Positions 11,791 through 20,689 of a stretch of DNA of 64,000 bases are shown piece after piece; the first letter of the stretch is position 1; every line of letters starts with the position of its first letter. Under the pieces are notes generated by a model, which searched no databases, was not told the origin of the DNA, and was given only the letters and a program-made list of their open reading frames with translations. Origin of the DNA: Rhodobacter sp. (GTDB lineage Bacteria; Pseudomonadota; Alphaproteobacteria; Rhodobacterales; Rhodobacteraceae); the NCBI GenBank assembly GCA_016704435.1, contig JADJAB010000010.1, positions 77,389-141,388 on the forward strand, in the 5' to 3' direction. The position numbers and the translations under genes are program-made.

Positions 11791-11815
11791 GCGGCCCCGG
11801 CAAGGAGGGGGCCGC
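11791..11815 (+). promoter_or_regulatory. Hairpin between tssC and hcp
   Basis: GCGGCCCC at 11791-11798 and GGGGCCGC at 11808-11815 can pair as an 8-base stem with a 9-base loop. No T run follows, so it is not a standard terminator. It may protect or process the hcp transcript, or partially uncouple hcp from tssC. Function is inferred. Confidence 0.35.
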
Positions 11816-11895
11816 GATCATCGCTTTGAAGACCGTCCGTCCGGAAGGCGGAGACAAGATTTCACGCTGACCCCAACATTTGAAAGGGCAAGACA

Positions 11896-12387
11896 ATGGC
11901 TTTTACCGGTTATCTGAAGATCGAAGGCATCGACGGCGAATCCAAGCGCGCCGACCACGAGGGCGAGATCGACTGCTACGGCGTCGAGTTCAGCGCCAGC
12001 CAGATGAGCAGCTCCTCCGTCGGCTCGGGCCGCACGCGCGGCCGCGCCACGCTCAGCGACTTCACCTTCCACAAGTGGATGGATGCATCCTCGCCCTACC
12101 TGATGCTGGCCTGCTCCAAGGGCAAATCCTTCAGCGAGATCGTCTTCACGGTGCGCAAGGATTCGGGCGATGCGCATCTGGACTACCTGATCATCACGCT
12201 GACCAACTGCATCATCTCGGGATACAAGATGGCGCAGAACGCGCCCGAGGCCGGCAGCAGCGAGATGGTCTCGGAGTCGATCGAGATCAGCTACGAGAAG
12301 CTGAACTTCAAGTATGTCGTCCAGTCGGACGACCACTCGAAGGGCGACGAGCACGAGGTCGAGTACGATCTGGTGGCGGCCAAGTAA
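11896..12387 (+). CDS. hcp: T6SS tube protein Hcp
   Basis: A 163-residue Hcp1-family protein: YLKIEGIDGESKRADHEGEI near the start, SGRTRGRATLSDFTFHKWMD around residue 50, CSKGKSFSEIVFTVRK, and ISYEKLNFKYV near the C-terminus. Hcp hexamers stack into the inner tube and are expelled with the VgrG/PAAR tip. No C-terminal effector extension is present. The separate 5' region (122 bases with a hairpin) would fit the higher expression hcp usually needs. A GAAAGGG-type ribosome site lies upstream of the ATG. Confidence 0.95.
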   Translation: MAFTGYLKIEGIDGESKRADHEGEIDCYGVEFSASQMSSSSVGSGRTRGRATLSDFTFHKWMDASSPYLMLACSKGKSFSEIVFTVRKDSGDAHLDYLIITLTNCIISGYKMAQNAPEAGSSEMVSESIEISYEKLNFKYVVQSDDHSKGDEHEVEYDLVAAK

Positions 12388-12407
12388 GCCCCTGACGGGA
12401 GGCGGAT

Positions 12408-13124
12408 TTGGCCCAGGGACCGGTCACGGTGACAGCGCGGCGCGAGGCGGTTCAACCCAGCCTCTGGGACCGGCTTGTCGACGACCTGCCGGGACTGGTC
12501 AGCGAAACGGACCTTCGGCGCCAGGAGATCGGCGCCGAAGTCGGCCCGGAACGGCTGGATCAGATGATCGCGGGCGGGCCGCGCGCCGTCGAACAGGCGC
12601 AGGACCTGGACGAGGCGACCCGGCGCGAGGTCGTTCAATTGCTGGGCCTGTTGACCCGGCGCGCCTTTCTGGAAGAACGCGGCATCGTGGTGACCGCCGA
12701 CATCCTGCGCGAGGCGGTCCGCCGCGATCTGGAAGAGCTGTTCGGCATGGAACGCCTGCAGGCCCGCTTTCTGTGGACCGATGGCGAAAGGGGCGGCGCC
12801 GAGGACCCGCAGGATGTGCTGGCCGATTATCCGCATGTCTGCCGGTCGGTGCTGAACTATGGCGTGCCCAGCTTTTCGGGCCGCCGTGCCAAGGATTTCG
12901 ACCCCGAAGTGCTGGGCCGCGAATTGCGCGAAGTGGTGGCGGCCTTCGAGCCGCGGCTGAAGCGCGACACCATCCGCGTCACGGTGGATACCGGGTCGAA
13001 GGAAGGCCTCAAGGTCAAGATCGAGGGCGTGCTGATGCTGTCGCCCGTGCCGGAGCGGCTTCGGCTGTCGACCACGATCAACCTTGACAACGGCAATGCC
13101 GCCACGCGGATCGAGGACGCCTGA
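12408..13124 (+). CDS. tssE: T6SS baseplate protein TssE
   Basis: A 238-residue gp25-like baseplate protein. The C-terminal half has the conserved layout YPHVCRSVLNYGVPSFSG, FEPRLKRDTIRVTVD and KIEGVLMLSPVPERLRLST. The first ~100 residues form an extra helical, charged region (REVVQLLGLLTRRAFLEERG). The start is TTG at 12408, preceded by GGGAGGCGG at a good distance. It sits between hcp and tssF with short gaps. Confidence 0.9.
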   Translation: MAQGPVTVTARREAVQPSLWDRLVDDLPGLVSETDLRRQEIGAEVGPERLDQMIAGGPRAVEQAQDLDEATRREVVQLLGLLTRRAFLEERGIVVTADILREAVRRDLEELFGMERLQARFLWTDGERGGAEDPQDVLADYPHVCRSVLNYGVPSFSGRRAKDFDPEVLGRELREVVAAFEPRLKRDTIRVTVDTGSKEGLKVKIEGVLMLSPVPERLRLSTTINLDNGNAATRIEDA

Positions 13125-13127
13125 GCC

Positions 13128-15005
13128 ATGGACCGGGCATTCCTGAGTTATTACGAGGCGGAACTCGCCCATGTTCGCGACCTCAGCCGCGAGTTTGCGG
13201 CGCTGCACCCGACCGTGGCGCGCAACCTGTCGCTGGACGCGGTGCCTTGCCCGGACCCCTATGTGGAACGGCTGCTGGAGGGTGTGGCCTATCTGGCCGC
13301 CCGCACCCGGCTGAAGCTGGATGGCGAAAGCCAGCGCCATGTGCGCGGCATCCTGGATGCGCTTTACCCCGATCTGGCCGGCCCGGCGCCTGCCATGTCG
13401 ACCGTCGTCCTGCACCCCGGCCCGCAGGTCCTGACCATGGCCGATGGCCATCTGGTCAAGCGTGGCACGCGGCTGGTGGCAGCCTTGCGCGACGGCGTCT
13501 CGACCCGCGCGACCTATACCACGGCGCAGGACGTGACGTTGTGGCCGGTGGTGCTGGAGGCGGTGGAATACCTGCAGGACCGTGGCGCGCTGTCGGCCGC
13601 GGGCGTGCCCGAGGCGCAGTTGAAGGGCGCCGAGGCCGGGTTGCGGCTGATCTTGCGGCGGCAAGGCGCGGGCGCGCTGGCCGATCTGTCGCTGGACCGG
13701 CTGGAGATCGAGTTTTCCGGCGGCGCCCGCTCGGGCGCGATCTTCGATGCGGTCTTTGCCGCCCCCTTGCCGGTGATCGCCCGCAAGGCCGAGGCGGCGG
13801 CCGCCTTCCACACCGCGCCGCCGCCCGACCTGGTCGGCGTCCGCGACGACGAGGCGCTGCTGCCGCGCCTGCGCCCGGCCTTCGAAGGCTACCGGCTGAT
13901 GCGGGAATACTTCCTGATGCCGGAACGCTTTCACGCGCTGCGGCTGACCGGACTGGCCCCGGCCATCAAGGCCAGTGCGCAGAAGATGGAAATCATCCTG
14001 CCGATGGGCCGCACGGCCCCCGCCATTGCCGAGGTTTCGGCCAAGGATTTCCGGCTGTTCGCGACGCCGGTCGTCAACCTCTTCGAAAAGGAATGCAACG
14101 TCGTCGAGATGGACCCCCGCGCCACCGCGCATGTGGTGCATGCCGACCGCACCCGACCGCTGGATTTCGAGATCCACCGCCTGCTGCGCGTCTCGGACGC
14201 CGAGGCCGATGGCCCGCAGACCGACCTGCACCCGCTTTACAGCCCCGCCGCGCAGTCCGGCTCGGGGCTGGTCTACACCACCGAACGCCGCCCCCGCCGC
14301 CCCGGCAATGACGAGTTGCGCCGCGGCCAGACCCGCACCAGCTATACCGGTGACGACCTGTTCATCTCGGTCGCCCGGCCGGCGGGCGTGCAGCAGACCA
14401 AGCCCCTGCGGCGACTGGACATCCGGGCGCTGGTGTCGAACCGCGACCTGCCGATCTTCGACGACACGCCGAAGCTGACGCTGGACACTGGCGATCCGGT
14501 GGCGCGGGTGGACCTGGTGGGTGCAATGCGCCGCCCGCGCGGGTCGCTGGTGGCCGGCCTGCCGCAGGTCGGTCGCGACGGCGAGGCGCAACTGGACGAT
14601 CTGACCTGGCGACTGGTCGGGCAATTGTCGCTGAACCATCTGTCGCTGGCCGAGGAAAGCCAGGGCGCCGAACCGCTGCGCGCCATGCTGGAGCTTTATG
14701 CCGACCGCGGCGATCCGGGACTGGCCCGGCATGTGCGGTCGCTGACCCGCGTGACCTCGGCCCCGGTGATCGAGCGGCTGGACCTGCCCGGCCCGCTGTG
14801 CCTGGGCAAGGGCATCGAGATCACCTTGCATGTCGACGAAGGCCCGCTGTCGGGCGGCAGCGTGCTTTTGCTTTCGGCGCTGCTGTCGCGGCTGTTCGCC
14901 CGGCACGCCAGCATCAATTCCTTTGTCCGCACCAGGACGCGGCTGCAACAGAAACAGGAGGAGGTGGCATGGCCGATGAGCCTGGGCAACCGAGACCTGA
15001 TCTAG
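13128..15005 (+). CDS. tssF: T6SS baseplate protein TssF
   Basis: A 625-residue VasA/ImpG-type protein: FLSYYEAELAHVRDLSREFA at the N-terminus, DPYVERLLEGVAYLAARTR near residue 45, ALYPDLAGPAPAMS, and the C-terminal GKGIEITLHVDEG and RLFARHASINSFVRTRTRL. TssF, TssG, TssE and TssK form the wedges of the baseplate. It starts three bases after tssE and overlaps tssG by 37 bases. Confidence 0.95.
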   Translation: MDRAFLSYYEAELAHVRDLSREFAALHPTVARNLSLDAVPCPDPYVERLLEGVAYLAARTRLKLDGESQRHVRGILDALYPDLAGPAPAMSTVVLHPGPQVLTMADGHLVKRGTRLVAALRDGVSTRATYTTAQDVTLWPVVLEAVEYLQDRGALSAAGVPEAQLKGAEAGLRLILRRQGAGALADLSLDRLEIEFSGGARSGAIFDAVFAAPLPVIARKAEAAAAFHTAPPPDLVGVRDDEALLPRLRPAFEGYRLMREYFLMPERFHALRLTGLAPAIKASAQKMEIILPMGRTAPAIAEVSAKDFRLFATPVVNLFEKECNVVEMDPRATAHVVHADRTRPLDFEIHRLLRVSDAEADGPQTDLHPLYSPAAQSGSGLVYTTERRPRRPGNDELRRGQTRTSYTGDDLFISVARPAGVQQTKPLRRLDIRALVSNRDLPIFDDTPKLTLDTGDPVARVDLVGAMRRPRGSLVAGLPQVGRDGEAQLDDLTWRLVGQLSLNHLSLAEESQGAEPLRAMLELYADRGDPGLARHVRSLTRVTSAPVIERLDLPGPLCLGKGIEITLHVDEGPLSGGSVLLLSALLSRLFARHASINSFVRTRTRLQQKQEEVAWPMSLGNRDLI

Positions 15006-16030
15006 GCTATCGCAGCCCCGAGCCGGAGGAGATCGGCTTTTTCGAGCTGCTCAGGCGGCTGGAGCGCGATGGCTTTCGCTTTGGCCGCGCGGGAGGGCCG
15101 GACAAGGAACCGGCGCGGCTGGGCCAGCGGGCGCGGCTGGCGATGGCGACGCGCGACATCGCCAGCTTTCAGCCGCCGGGCGACAATGACCCCGCACGGA
15201 TCGAGGTCGAGGTGCTGGGCCTGTTCGGCCCCGAAGGCGCGATGCCCTTGCACATGACGCGCTGGATCATGTCGCGGCAGTCGGAACGCTGGTTCGCCGC
15301 GGGGCAGGCGGGGGGGCAGGGGCGCGTCACCGCCGACACCACGTTCCTGGACTTTTGCAACATGCTGCAGCACCGGCAGCTGGCCTTCTACTGGCGCGCC
15401 TGGGGCGACCTGCACCCCGAGGTGGGGGTGGAACATGCCAGCGGCGGCCGCGTCCTGGCGATGCTGGAGACGCTGGCCGGGATCGGCCTGCCCGGCCTGC
15501 GCGAGGCGAACCGGCGCAGCGCCGACCCCGACCTGGCCCTGCGCCAGGCGGCGGCGATTGGCCATCAGGTGAACGGGGCGGAACGGCTGACCGGCTATCT
15601 GGCCGATCTCTTGCAGGTGCCGGTGCGCCTGCGCGAATTCGTCGGCCACTGGATGGAGATCCCGGACCGGTTGCAGACCCGTCTGGGACAGGCGTTCTGC
15701 GGCCTGGGCAAGGGTGCCATGGTTGGCGCGCGGGTCTACCAGCGCCAGGACCGGGCCGAGTTGCGGCTGGGGCCGCTTAGTCTTCCGCGCTATCTGGCGC
15801 TGATCCGCGATGCGGCGGCGATGCAGGCGCTACGGCGTGCCATCCGCTTTGTCGCCGGGGCCGACATCGAATATGACTTGCGCCTGGTGCTGGCGACAGA
15901 CGAGGTGCCGGAGCCGCGCCTGGGCCAATGCGCGCTGGGCCGCACCACCTGGCTGGGCAGCCCGCCTGTCCGCGATCCCGACGACTGGTGCCTGCGCCGC
16001 TTTTCCGCGCGCGACATGGGGGCCGCATGA
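14969..16030 (+). CDS. tssG: T6SS baseplate protein TssG
   Basis: A 353-residue VasB/ImpH-type protein: EIGFFELLRRLERDGFRFGR near residue 21, IEVEVLGLFGPEGAMPLHMT, and the late LRLGPLSLPRYLAL block. The chosen ATG at 14969 follows GGAGGAGG within the end of tssF, so the two genes are translationally coupled, in keeping with the TssF2-TssG complex. The stop overlaps the FHA-protein start (ATGA). Confidence 0.92.
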   Translation: MADEPGQPRPDLGYRSPEPEEIGFFELLRRLERDGFRFGRAGGPDKEPARLGQRARLAMATRDIASFQPPGDNDPARIEVEVLGLFGPEGAMPLHMTRWIMSRQSERWFAAGQAGGQGRVTADTTFLDFCNMLQHRQLAFYWRAWGDLHPEVGVEHASGGRVLAMLETLAGIGLPGLREANRRSADPDLALRQAAAIGHQVNGAERLTGYLADLLQVPVRLREFVGHWMEIPDRLQTRLGQAFCGLGKGAMVGARVYQRQDRAELRLGPLSLPRYLALIRDAAAMQALRRAIRFVAGADIEYDLRLVLATDEVPEPRLGQCALGRTTWLGSPPVRDPDDWCLRRFSARDMGAA

Positions 16031-17430
16031 CCCTGCGCCTGATCCTTGAGACCGCGCCGCATCCGCAGGAACGGATGGAATTCCGGCTGGCCGACGGGCA
16101 GGTGGTGATCGGCCGCGGTGAGGAATGCGACTGGAAGATCGAAGATCCGCAGATGTTCGTCTCGCGTCGCCATTGCGTGATCGCGGGGGCGGGCGGGCAA
16201 TACCGGGTGACCGATGAAAGCCGCGGCGGGCTGTTCGTCGATGCGGGCCCGGCCCCGCTGGGGCAGGGGGTGACGGTGCCCTTGCAGCCCGGCATGCGCC
16301 TGCGCCTTGGCGATTTCGTGATCCGCGCCGAGGTGGAGGGGGCCGCCGCCGTACCCGCGCCGGCAAAGGCGGCTTCGGGCGGCATGTTCGGCGATGACTT
16401 CTTCACCCCGCGCCCCGAGGCGCCGCCGCCGCCGCGCCCGGCCAGCCTGCCCGACCCGTTCGAGCGCGCGCGCGACCCCGGCCCCGCCGCGCCCGCGGCC
16501 GAAAAGCCTGCGGCGCCGGCCTTTTTCGACGATCCCTTCACCATGGACCACGGCCCGCGCCCGGTGGTGCCTGTCGACCCGCAGCCGGCCAAGCCCACAG
16601 CGGCTTCGGATTTCGATTTTGGCGATTTCGGGCTGCCCGCCGACCTGCCGCCGCCGAAACCCGCGGCTCCGCCGCCGCCGCCAGTGGCCGAGGCCCAGCC
16701 TGCCGCGCCCCCCCCCCCCCCCCCCCCCCCCGCCCCCCCCCCCCCACCTCCTTCGCCCCCGCCGCTGAAGCTGGAGGCCGCGTCGCCCTTTGCCGCGCCG
16801 GGACCGGTGCCCGCCCATGGCGCCCCCTCCTCCCCTGACCCCGCAGCGCTGGCCGCGTTGCTGCGCGGGATGGGCATATCCGCGCCCTCGGGCCTTGCCG
16901 GCACCCCGCAGGAGATGGAGGCGCTGGGCCGTCGGTTCCGCGCCATGACCGAGGGCCTGCTGCACCTGCTGCGCATGCGCGCGCAGGAAAAGGGCAGCGC
17001 CAGGGTGGCGCAGACGGTGATCGGGGCGGCAAATGTCAACCCTTTGAAATTCCTTGTTTCCACGGATGAGGCAGTATCGGCGCTGGTCAGCCCGAAAGGG
17101 CCGGGCTATCTGGACCCCGACGCCGCCATCACCGCCGCGCTGCATGACCTGATGGACCATCACCGGCGCAGCTGGACCGGGCTGCAATCGTCGCTTCGCC
17201 GCATGGTGGACCGCTTCGACCCCGCGATCTTCGAGGCCGAGATCGAGGATGTCGGGATGCTGAAGGCGCTGGTCGCGGGCAGCCGCTCCGCCCGCCTGTG
17301 GCAACTTTACTCCGACCGCTACCGCGAGATCGCCAAGGCCGCCGAAGACCGTTTCCTGGGAGAGGTCGGGGCGGATTTCAGAGACGCATATGAAAATGAA
17401 ACAGGGAGGACGGATGATGGAACGTCGTGA
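16027..17430 (+). CDS. tagH: T6SS FHA-domain protein (TagH/Fha-like)
   Basis: A 467-residue regulator. An FHA domain covers about residues 1-105 (GR at 29-30, SRRH at 46-49, then DESRGGLFVD), which binds phosphothreonine. Residues ~125-265 form a very Pro/Ala-rich linker. The C-terminal ~190 residues are the T6SS FHA C-terminal type (LLRGMGISAPSG, RAMTEGLLHLLRMRAQEK, NPLKFLVSTDEAV). In the linker the Pro codons are almost all CCC, giving 24 consecutive C bases at 16708-16731 and 13 at 16733-16745. The frame is open as sequenced, but a slip there would remove the C-terminal domain. The kinase at 6318 and phosphatase at 30496 are the expected partners. Confidence 0.9.
   Translation: MTLRLILETAPHPQERMEFRLADGQVVIGRGEECDWKIEDPQMFVSRRHCVIAGAGGQYRVTDESRGGLFVDAGPAPLGQGVTVPLQPGMRLRLGDFVIRAEVEGAAAVPAPAKAASGGMFGDDFFTPRPEAPPPPRPASLPDPFERARDPGPAAPAAEKPAAPAFFDDPFTMDHGPRPVVPVDPQPAKPTAASDFDFGDFGLPADLPPPKPAAPPPPPVAEAQPAAPPPPPPPPAPPPPPPSPPPLKLEAASPFAAPGPVPAHGAPSSPDPAALAALLRGMGISAPSGLAGTPQEMEALGRRFRAMTEGLLHLLRMRAQEKGSARVAQTVIGAANVNPLKFLVSTDEAVSALVSPKGPGYLDPDAAITAALHDLMDHHRRSWTGLQSSLRRMVDRFDPAIFEAEIEDVGMLKALVAGSRSARLWQLYSDRYREIAKAAEDRFLGEVGADFRDAYENETGRTDDGTS
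16708..16745. repeat. Poly-C tract (24 + 13) inside the FHA gene
   Basis: C24 at 16708-16731, one G, then C13 at 16733-16745. It encodes consecutive prolines. Tracts this long are prone to slippage in replication and to miscounting in sequencing, so the exact length here is uncertain. Confidence 0.9.
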
Positions 17431-17871
17431 ATTTCTGATCGGGACCCTGGGCCTCGGGGCCCTGTCGCTGACCGCCTGCGCGCCTTCGGGGCCGGGCGTG
17501 GTGACGATCGTGGCGCAGGGCACGGCCGGGATGAACCCGGCCCGGACGGCGCCGACCGCCCGCTGACGCTGCAGATCGTGCAGATGCGCAGCGCAGGCGC
17601 CTTCGACGGCGCCGATTTCTTCGCGTTGCAGAACCCGCAAGCGGCTCTGGGCGGCGAATTCATCAAGGCCGATCAGGTCGCCCTGACGCCCGGTGCGGCC
17701 AAGACGCTGTCGATCGGGCTGGATGCCGCCACCACGGTGATCGGCGTGATCGCGGGCTTCCGTGACCCGGCGGGAAAGGTTTTCCGCGCCAAGGCAGGTG
17801 TATCGGCCACCGAAAGTGTTACCTTCAGTGTCGAGGTCAGCAGGTCTGGCGTCACGCTGCGCGCGGCGTGA
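17414..17871 (+). CDS. tssJ: T6SS outer-membrane lipoprotein TssJ (frameshifted)
   Basis: TssJ anchors the TssM membrane complex in the outer membrane. From the ATG at 17414 the protein begins MMERREFLIGTLGLGALS and has a lipobox ending TAC (Cys22). The frame is lost after AQGTAGMNP, near 17537-17541. The next frame continues as a TssJ beta-sandwich: LTLQIVQMRSAGAFDGADFF, GEFIKADQVALTPG, VEVSRSGVTLRAA. Adding one G in the CCCGGCCCGG stretch restores a 152-residue protein. A GGAGGA ribosome site precedes the start. The gene follows the FHA gene, overlapping its end, and precedes tssK by 25 bases. Confidence 0.85.
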
Positions 17872-17896
17872 ACCGCGCCAAAGGCAGGAGAGGCGG

Positions 17897-19228
17897 ATGA
17901 GCGGAACGAACCGGGTCCTGTGGTCCGAAGGGCTTTACCTTCGCACCCAGCATTTCCAGCAGCAGGATCGCCACGCCGAGGCGCTGATGCGGGCCGCGCT
18001 GCAGGCCGCGCCCTGGCAGCCGCATGGCTTCACCCGGCTGGAACTGGATCGCGCCGCGCTGGATGCGGGCCAGGTTGCAATCCGCTCGGCCGAGGGGCTT
18101 TTCCCCGACGGCACGCCGTTTCGCGTGCCCGAAACCGCTGCTCCGCCGCCGCCTGTCAAGGTGACGGCGGGGGCTTCGGGCGTGGCGCTTCTGGCCTTGC
18201 CGGTGGAACAGGCGGGGGCGGCGACGATGGACCCGTCGCATGCCGAAGCCTCGGGCGCGCGGTATCGGGGCGAGATCACGCAGGTGCGCGACACCGTCCG
18301 CGGCGGCGCCGATGCGACCGAGGTCGAGGTGGCGAAGCTGAACCTGCGCCTGCTGGCGCCCGGCGAGGCAGAGGCCGGTTTCGTCACCCTGCCCATTGCC
18401 CATGTCGAAGGCCTGCGCGCCGACGGTTCCGTTGCCATTCCCGACGGCGACCTGCCGCCCGCGCTGACGATTGCGGCGCTGCCCTGGTATGCGGGCTTCC
18501 TGCAAGAGGTGGTGACCGGCCTTGACCGGATTGCCGAGGCGCATGGCGCGCTGGTGCTGGGCGGTGCGGGCCGGTCGATCGAGAACCTGCTGATCCTGGA
18601 ACTGGCCAATACCGCGCGACCGCGATTCGCGCACCACCTGGCGCAGAACCTGGTTCACCCTTGCGCGCTTTACGAAGACCTGGTGGCGCTGGCGGGGCGG
18701 ATGGCGACCTATGGATCGTCCTCGCGGCGGCTGTCGGACCTGCCGGTCTACGACCACATGGATGCCGGCGCCTGTTTCGGCCCCCTGGCCGACAACCTGC
18801 GCAGCCTGATGCTGTCCTTGCGCCATGTGGAGCCGAAATCGCGCGCCCTGCCGGTGGCCAAGCACAGCCAGAACATCTGGAAGGTGCGGATCGACAACCC
18901 CGAAGTGCTGAAGACCAGCCGGATCGTGTTGCGGGTGGGCTCCAACCTGTCGGAAGACACGCTGCGCAAGCTTTTCGTCGATCAGGCGACAGTGGGCGCA
19001 GCGGATGCCTTCGAGTCCTTGTGGAAATCACGCCTGCCGGGGATCGCGTTGAAACCCTTGCATTCGCAACCGCGCGAAATCCCCTATGATGGGGAAAGGC
19101 TGTGCCTTGAGCTGAACCAGAAGTCCGAGCATTTCGCGCAATTGCTGAACGCGCCGGGCTTCGTGATCGGCATCTCGGGGCAGTTGGAAAGCGAGCCGGA
19201 GATCGACTGCTACGCGGTCAGCAGGTAA
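17897..19228 (+). CDS. tssK: T6SS baseplate-membrane connector TssK
   Basis: A 443-residue protein with TssK signatures: VLWSEGLYLRTQHFQQQDR at the start, FPDGTPFRVPE near 74, LRLLAPGEAEAGFVTLPIAH, and the C-terminal LSEDTLRKLFVDQATVGA and LPGIALKPLHSQPREIPY. TssK links the baseplate wedges to the TssL/TssM membrane complex. The ATG at 17897 has GGAGAGGCGG upstream; an earlier in-frame start at 17762 would run into tssJ and lacks family support. Confidence 0.95.
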   Translation: MSGTNRVLWSEGLYLRTQHFQQQDRHAEALMRAALQAAPWQPHGFTRLELDRAALDAGQVAIRSAEGLFPDGTPFRVPETAAPPPPVKVTAGASGVALLALPVEQAGAATMDPSHAEASGARYRGEITQVRDTVRGGADATEVEVAKLNLRLLAPGEAEAGFVTLPIAHVEGLRADGSVAIPDGDLPPALTIAALPWYAGFLQEVVTGLDRIAEAHGALVLGGAGRSIENLLILELANTARPRFAHHLAQNLVHPCALYEDLVALAGRMATYGSSSRRLSDLPVYDHMDAGACFGPLADNLRSLMLSLRHVEPKSRALPVAKHSQNIWKVRIDNPEVLKTSRIVLRVGSNLSEDTLRKLFVDQATVGAADAFESLWKSRLPGIALKPLHSQPREIPYDGERLCLELNQKSEHFAQLLNAPGFVIGISGQLESEPEIDCYAVSR

Positions 19229-19259
19229 GGACATGGGCGACGGCGATGAGTGACGTCAG

Positions 19260-20684
19260 ATGAGTGACAAGGACGACCCTTTCGGTCTGTCTTCCGAGGC
19301 GGGGCGCACGCGCATCCGCCCGGCGGCGGGTGCCGGGCAGGGCCGTCCGGTATCGCCCTCGGCCGGGCAGACCTGGGGCGCGCCGCCGCCACCCGCGCAG
19401 GCCCCGGCTTTCGGCGGGTTCGACCGTGGCCCTTCCGTCGCTCCCGGCCCCGCGCGCCCGCGCGGCAACCGCCCGCATGCCAATCCGCTGGTCGCCGCCT
19501 TCGCGCCCTTGCTGGAACTGGCACCTGAACTGGAGCGCGCCCAGCCCCCCGGCCAGCCCGAGGTCTTGCGCCAGCGCGTGCAAGGCAGCCTGATCGACGC
19601 CCGCGATGCCGCCGTGGCGCTGGGCCAGCCGCTGACGCGGGCCAACCAGGGGGCCTGGTTCGTGGCGGCGCTGATCGACGATATCGCCCTGAACACGCCC
19701 TGGGGTGGCCACAGCGACTGGCCGCGACAGCCGCTGGTCACCGCGCTGACCGGCGAGGTGGATGCCGGCACCCGCTTCTTCCGCCATGTCGAGGAGCTGG
19801 TCGCCTATCCGAACCGCGACCCGGACCTGCTGGAGCTGGCATATATCTGCCTTGGCCTTGGCTTTCGCGGTCAATACCGGTTGCAGGGTCCGACAGGAGA
19901 GGCCGCGATCACCGCCCTGCGCGGCCAGATCGCCCGGCTCATGCGCAACGTCGACACCATGGGCGCACCCTTGTCGCCGCATGCCGACGGGGTGAAGATG
20001 CCGGACGAACCGCGCCGCTTTGCCGTGCCCTTGTGGACGGTCTGGCTGGTGGCGGTGGCGCTGATCGCAGGCATCTACACCGCGCTGTCGCTGCAATTGG
20101 GCAACAAGGCCGAACAGCTGTTCGTCTCGGCTTCTGCCCTGCCGCCGGCCGAACGCGCCGGCGTGTTCCGCCCGATCCGGGACACCGCCGTCCCGGAAAA
20201 ACCGGTGGAACCGCTGGAGCCGGTGATCTTCGAGCTGTTGCCGCTTTTCCAGGAAAAGGCCCCGCCCGAGACCGCCGCCGCGCTGAAGGGGCGCGAGGAT
20301 GTCTCGGTCGCGGTGCTGGTGGTGCAGGGCGTCGACCCGGAGCTGTTTCGCAGCGCCAAGGCCGATATCCGCGAAGAGTACGCGCCGCTGATCGCCGCCA
20401 TTGCCGCGGTGATCCTTGAAAACGCCGAGGTGATCGGGCGGATCACCGTGATCGGCCATACCGACTCGGTCCCGGTGCAGTCGAGCAATCCGTTCCAGTC
20501 GAACCAGGGCCTCAGCGAAGCCCGCGCCGCGACGATCGCCAAACTGCTGGTCGCCGCCGGTCTTCCCGCCGATCAGGTGGTGTCCGAAGGCCGCGCCGAT
20601 ACCGAGCCGGTGGGCGACAATGCCACCAAGGAGGGCCGTGCGCAGAACCGCCGGATCGAGATCAAGATCGAGAAAAGGCTGTGA
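19260..20684 (+). CDS. tssL: T6SS inner-membrane protein TssL with C-terminal OmpA domain
   Basis: A 474-residue extended TssL. After a ~70-residue Pro-rich N-terminal tail comes the DotU/IcmH cytoplasmic domain (NPLVAAFAPLLELAPELERA near 75, ALIDDIALNTPWG near 137, LELAYICLGLGFRGQYRL near 196). One membrane helix lies at about 260-278 (LWTVWLVAVALIAGIYTAL). The periplasmic part ends in an OmpA-like peptidoglycan-binding domain (ITVIGHTDSVPV, SNQGLSEARAATIAKLL, GRAQNRRIEIKIEKR). It anchors the membrane complex to the cell wall. It overlaps the tssM start region by a GTGA. Confidence 0.95.
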   Translation: MSDKDDPFGLSSEAGRTRIRPAAGAGQGRPVSPSAGQTWGAPPPPAQAPAFGGFDRGPSVAPGPARPRGNRPHANPLVAAFAPLLELAPELERAQPPGQPEVLRQRVQGSLIDARDAAVALGQPLTRANQGAWFVAALIDDIALNTPWGGHSDWPRQPLVTALTGEVDAGTRFFRHVEELVAYPNRDPDLLELAYICLGLGFRGQYRLQGPTGEAAITALRGQIARLMRNVDTMGAPLSPHADGVKMPDEPRRFAVPLWTVWLVAVALIAGIYTALSLQLGNKAEQLFVSASALPPAERAGVFRPIRDTAVPEKPVEPLEPVIFELLPLFQEKAPPETAAALKGREDVSVAVLVVQGVDPELFRSAKADIREEYAPLIAAIAAVILENAEVIGRITVIGHTDSVPVQSSNPFQSNQGLSEARAATIAKLLVAAGLPADQVVSEGRADTEPVGDNATKEGRAQNRRIEIKIEKRL

Positions 20685-20689
20685 GACAG

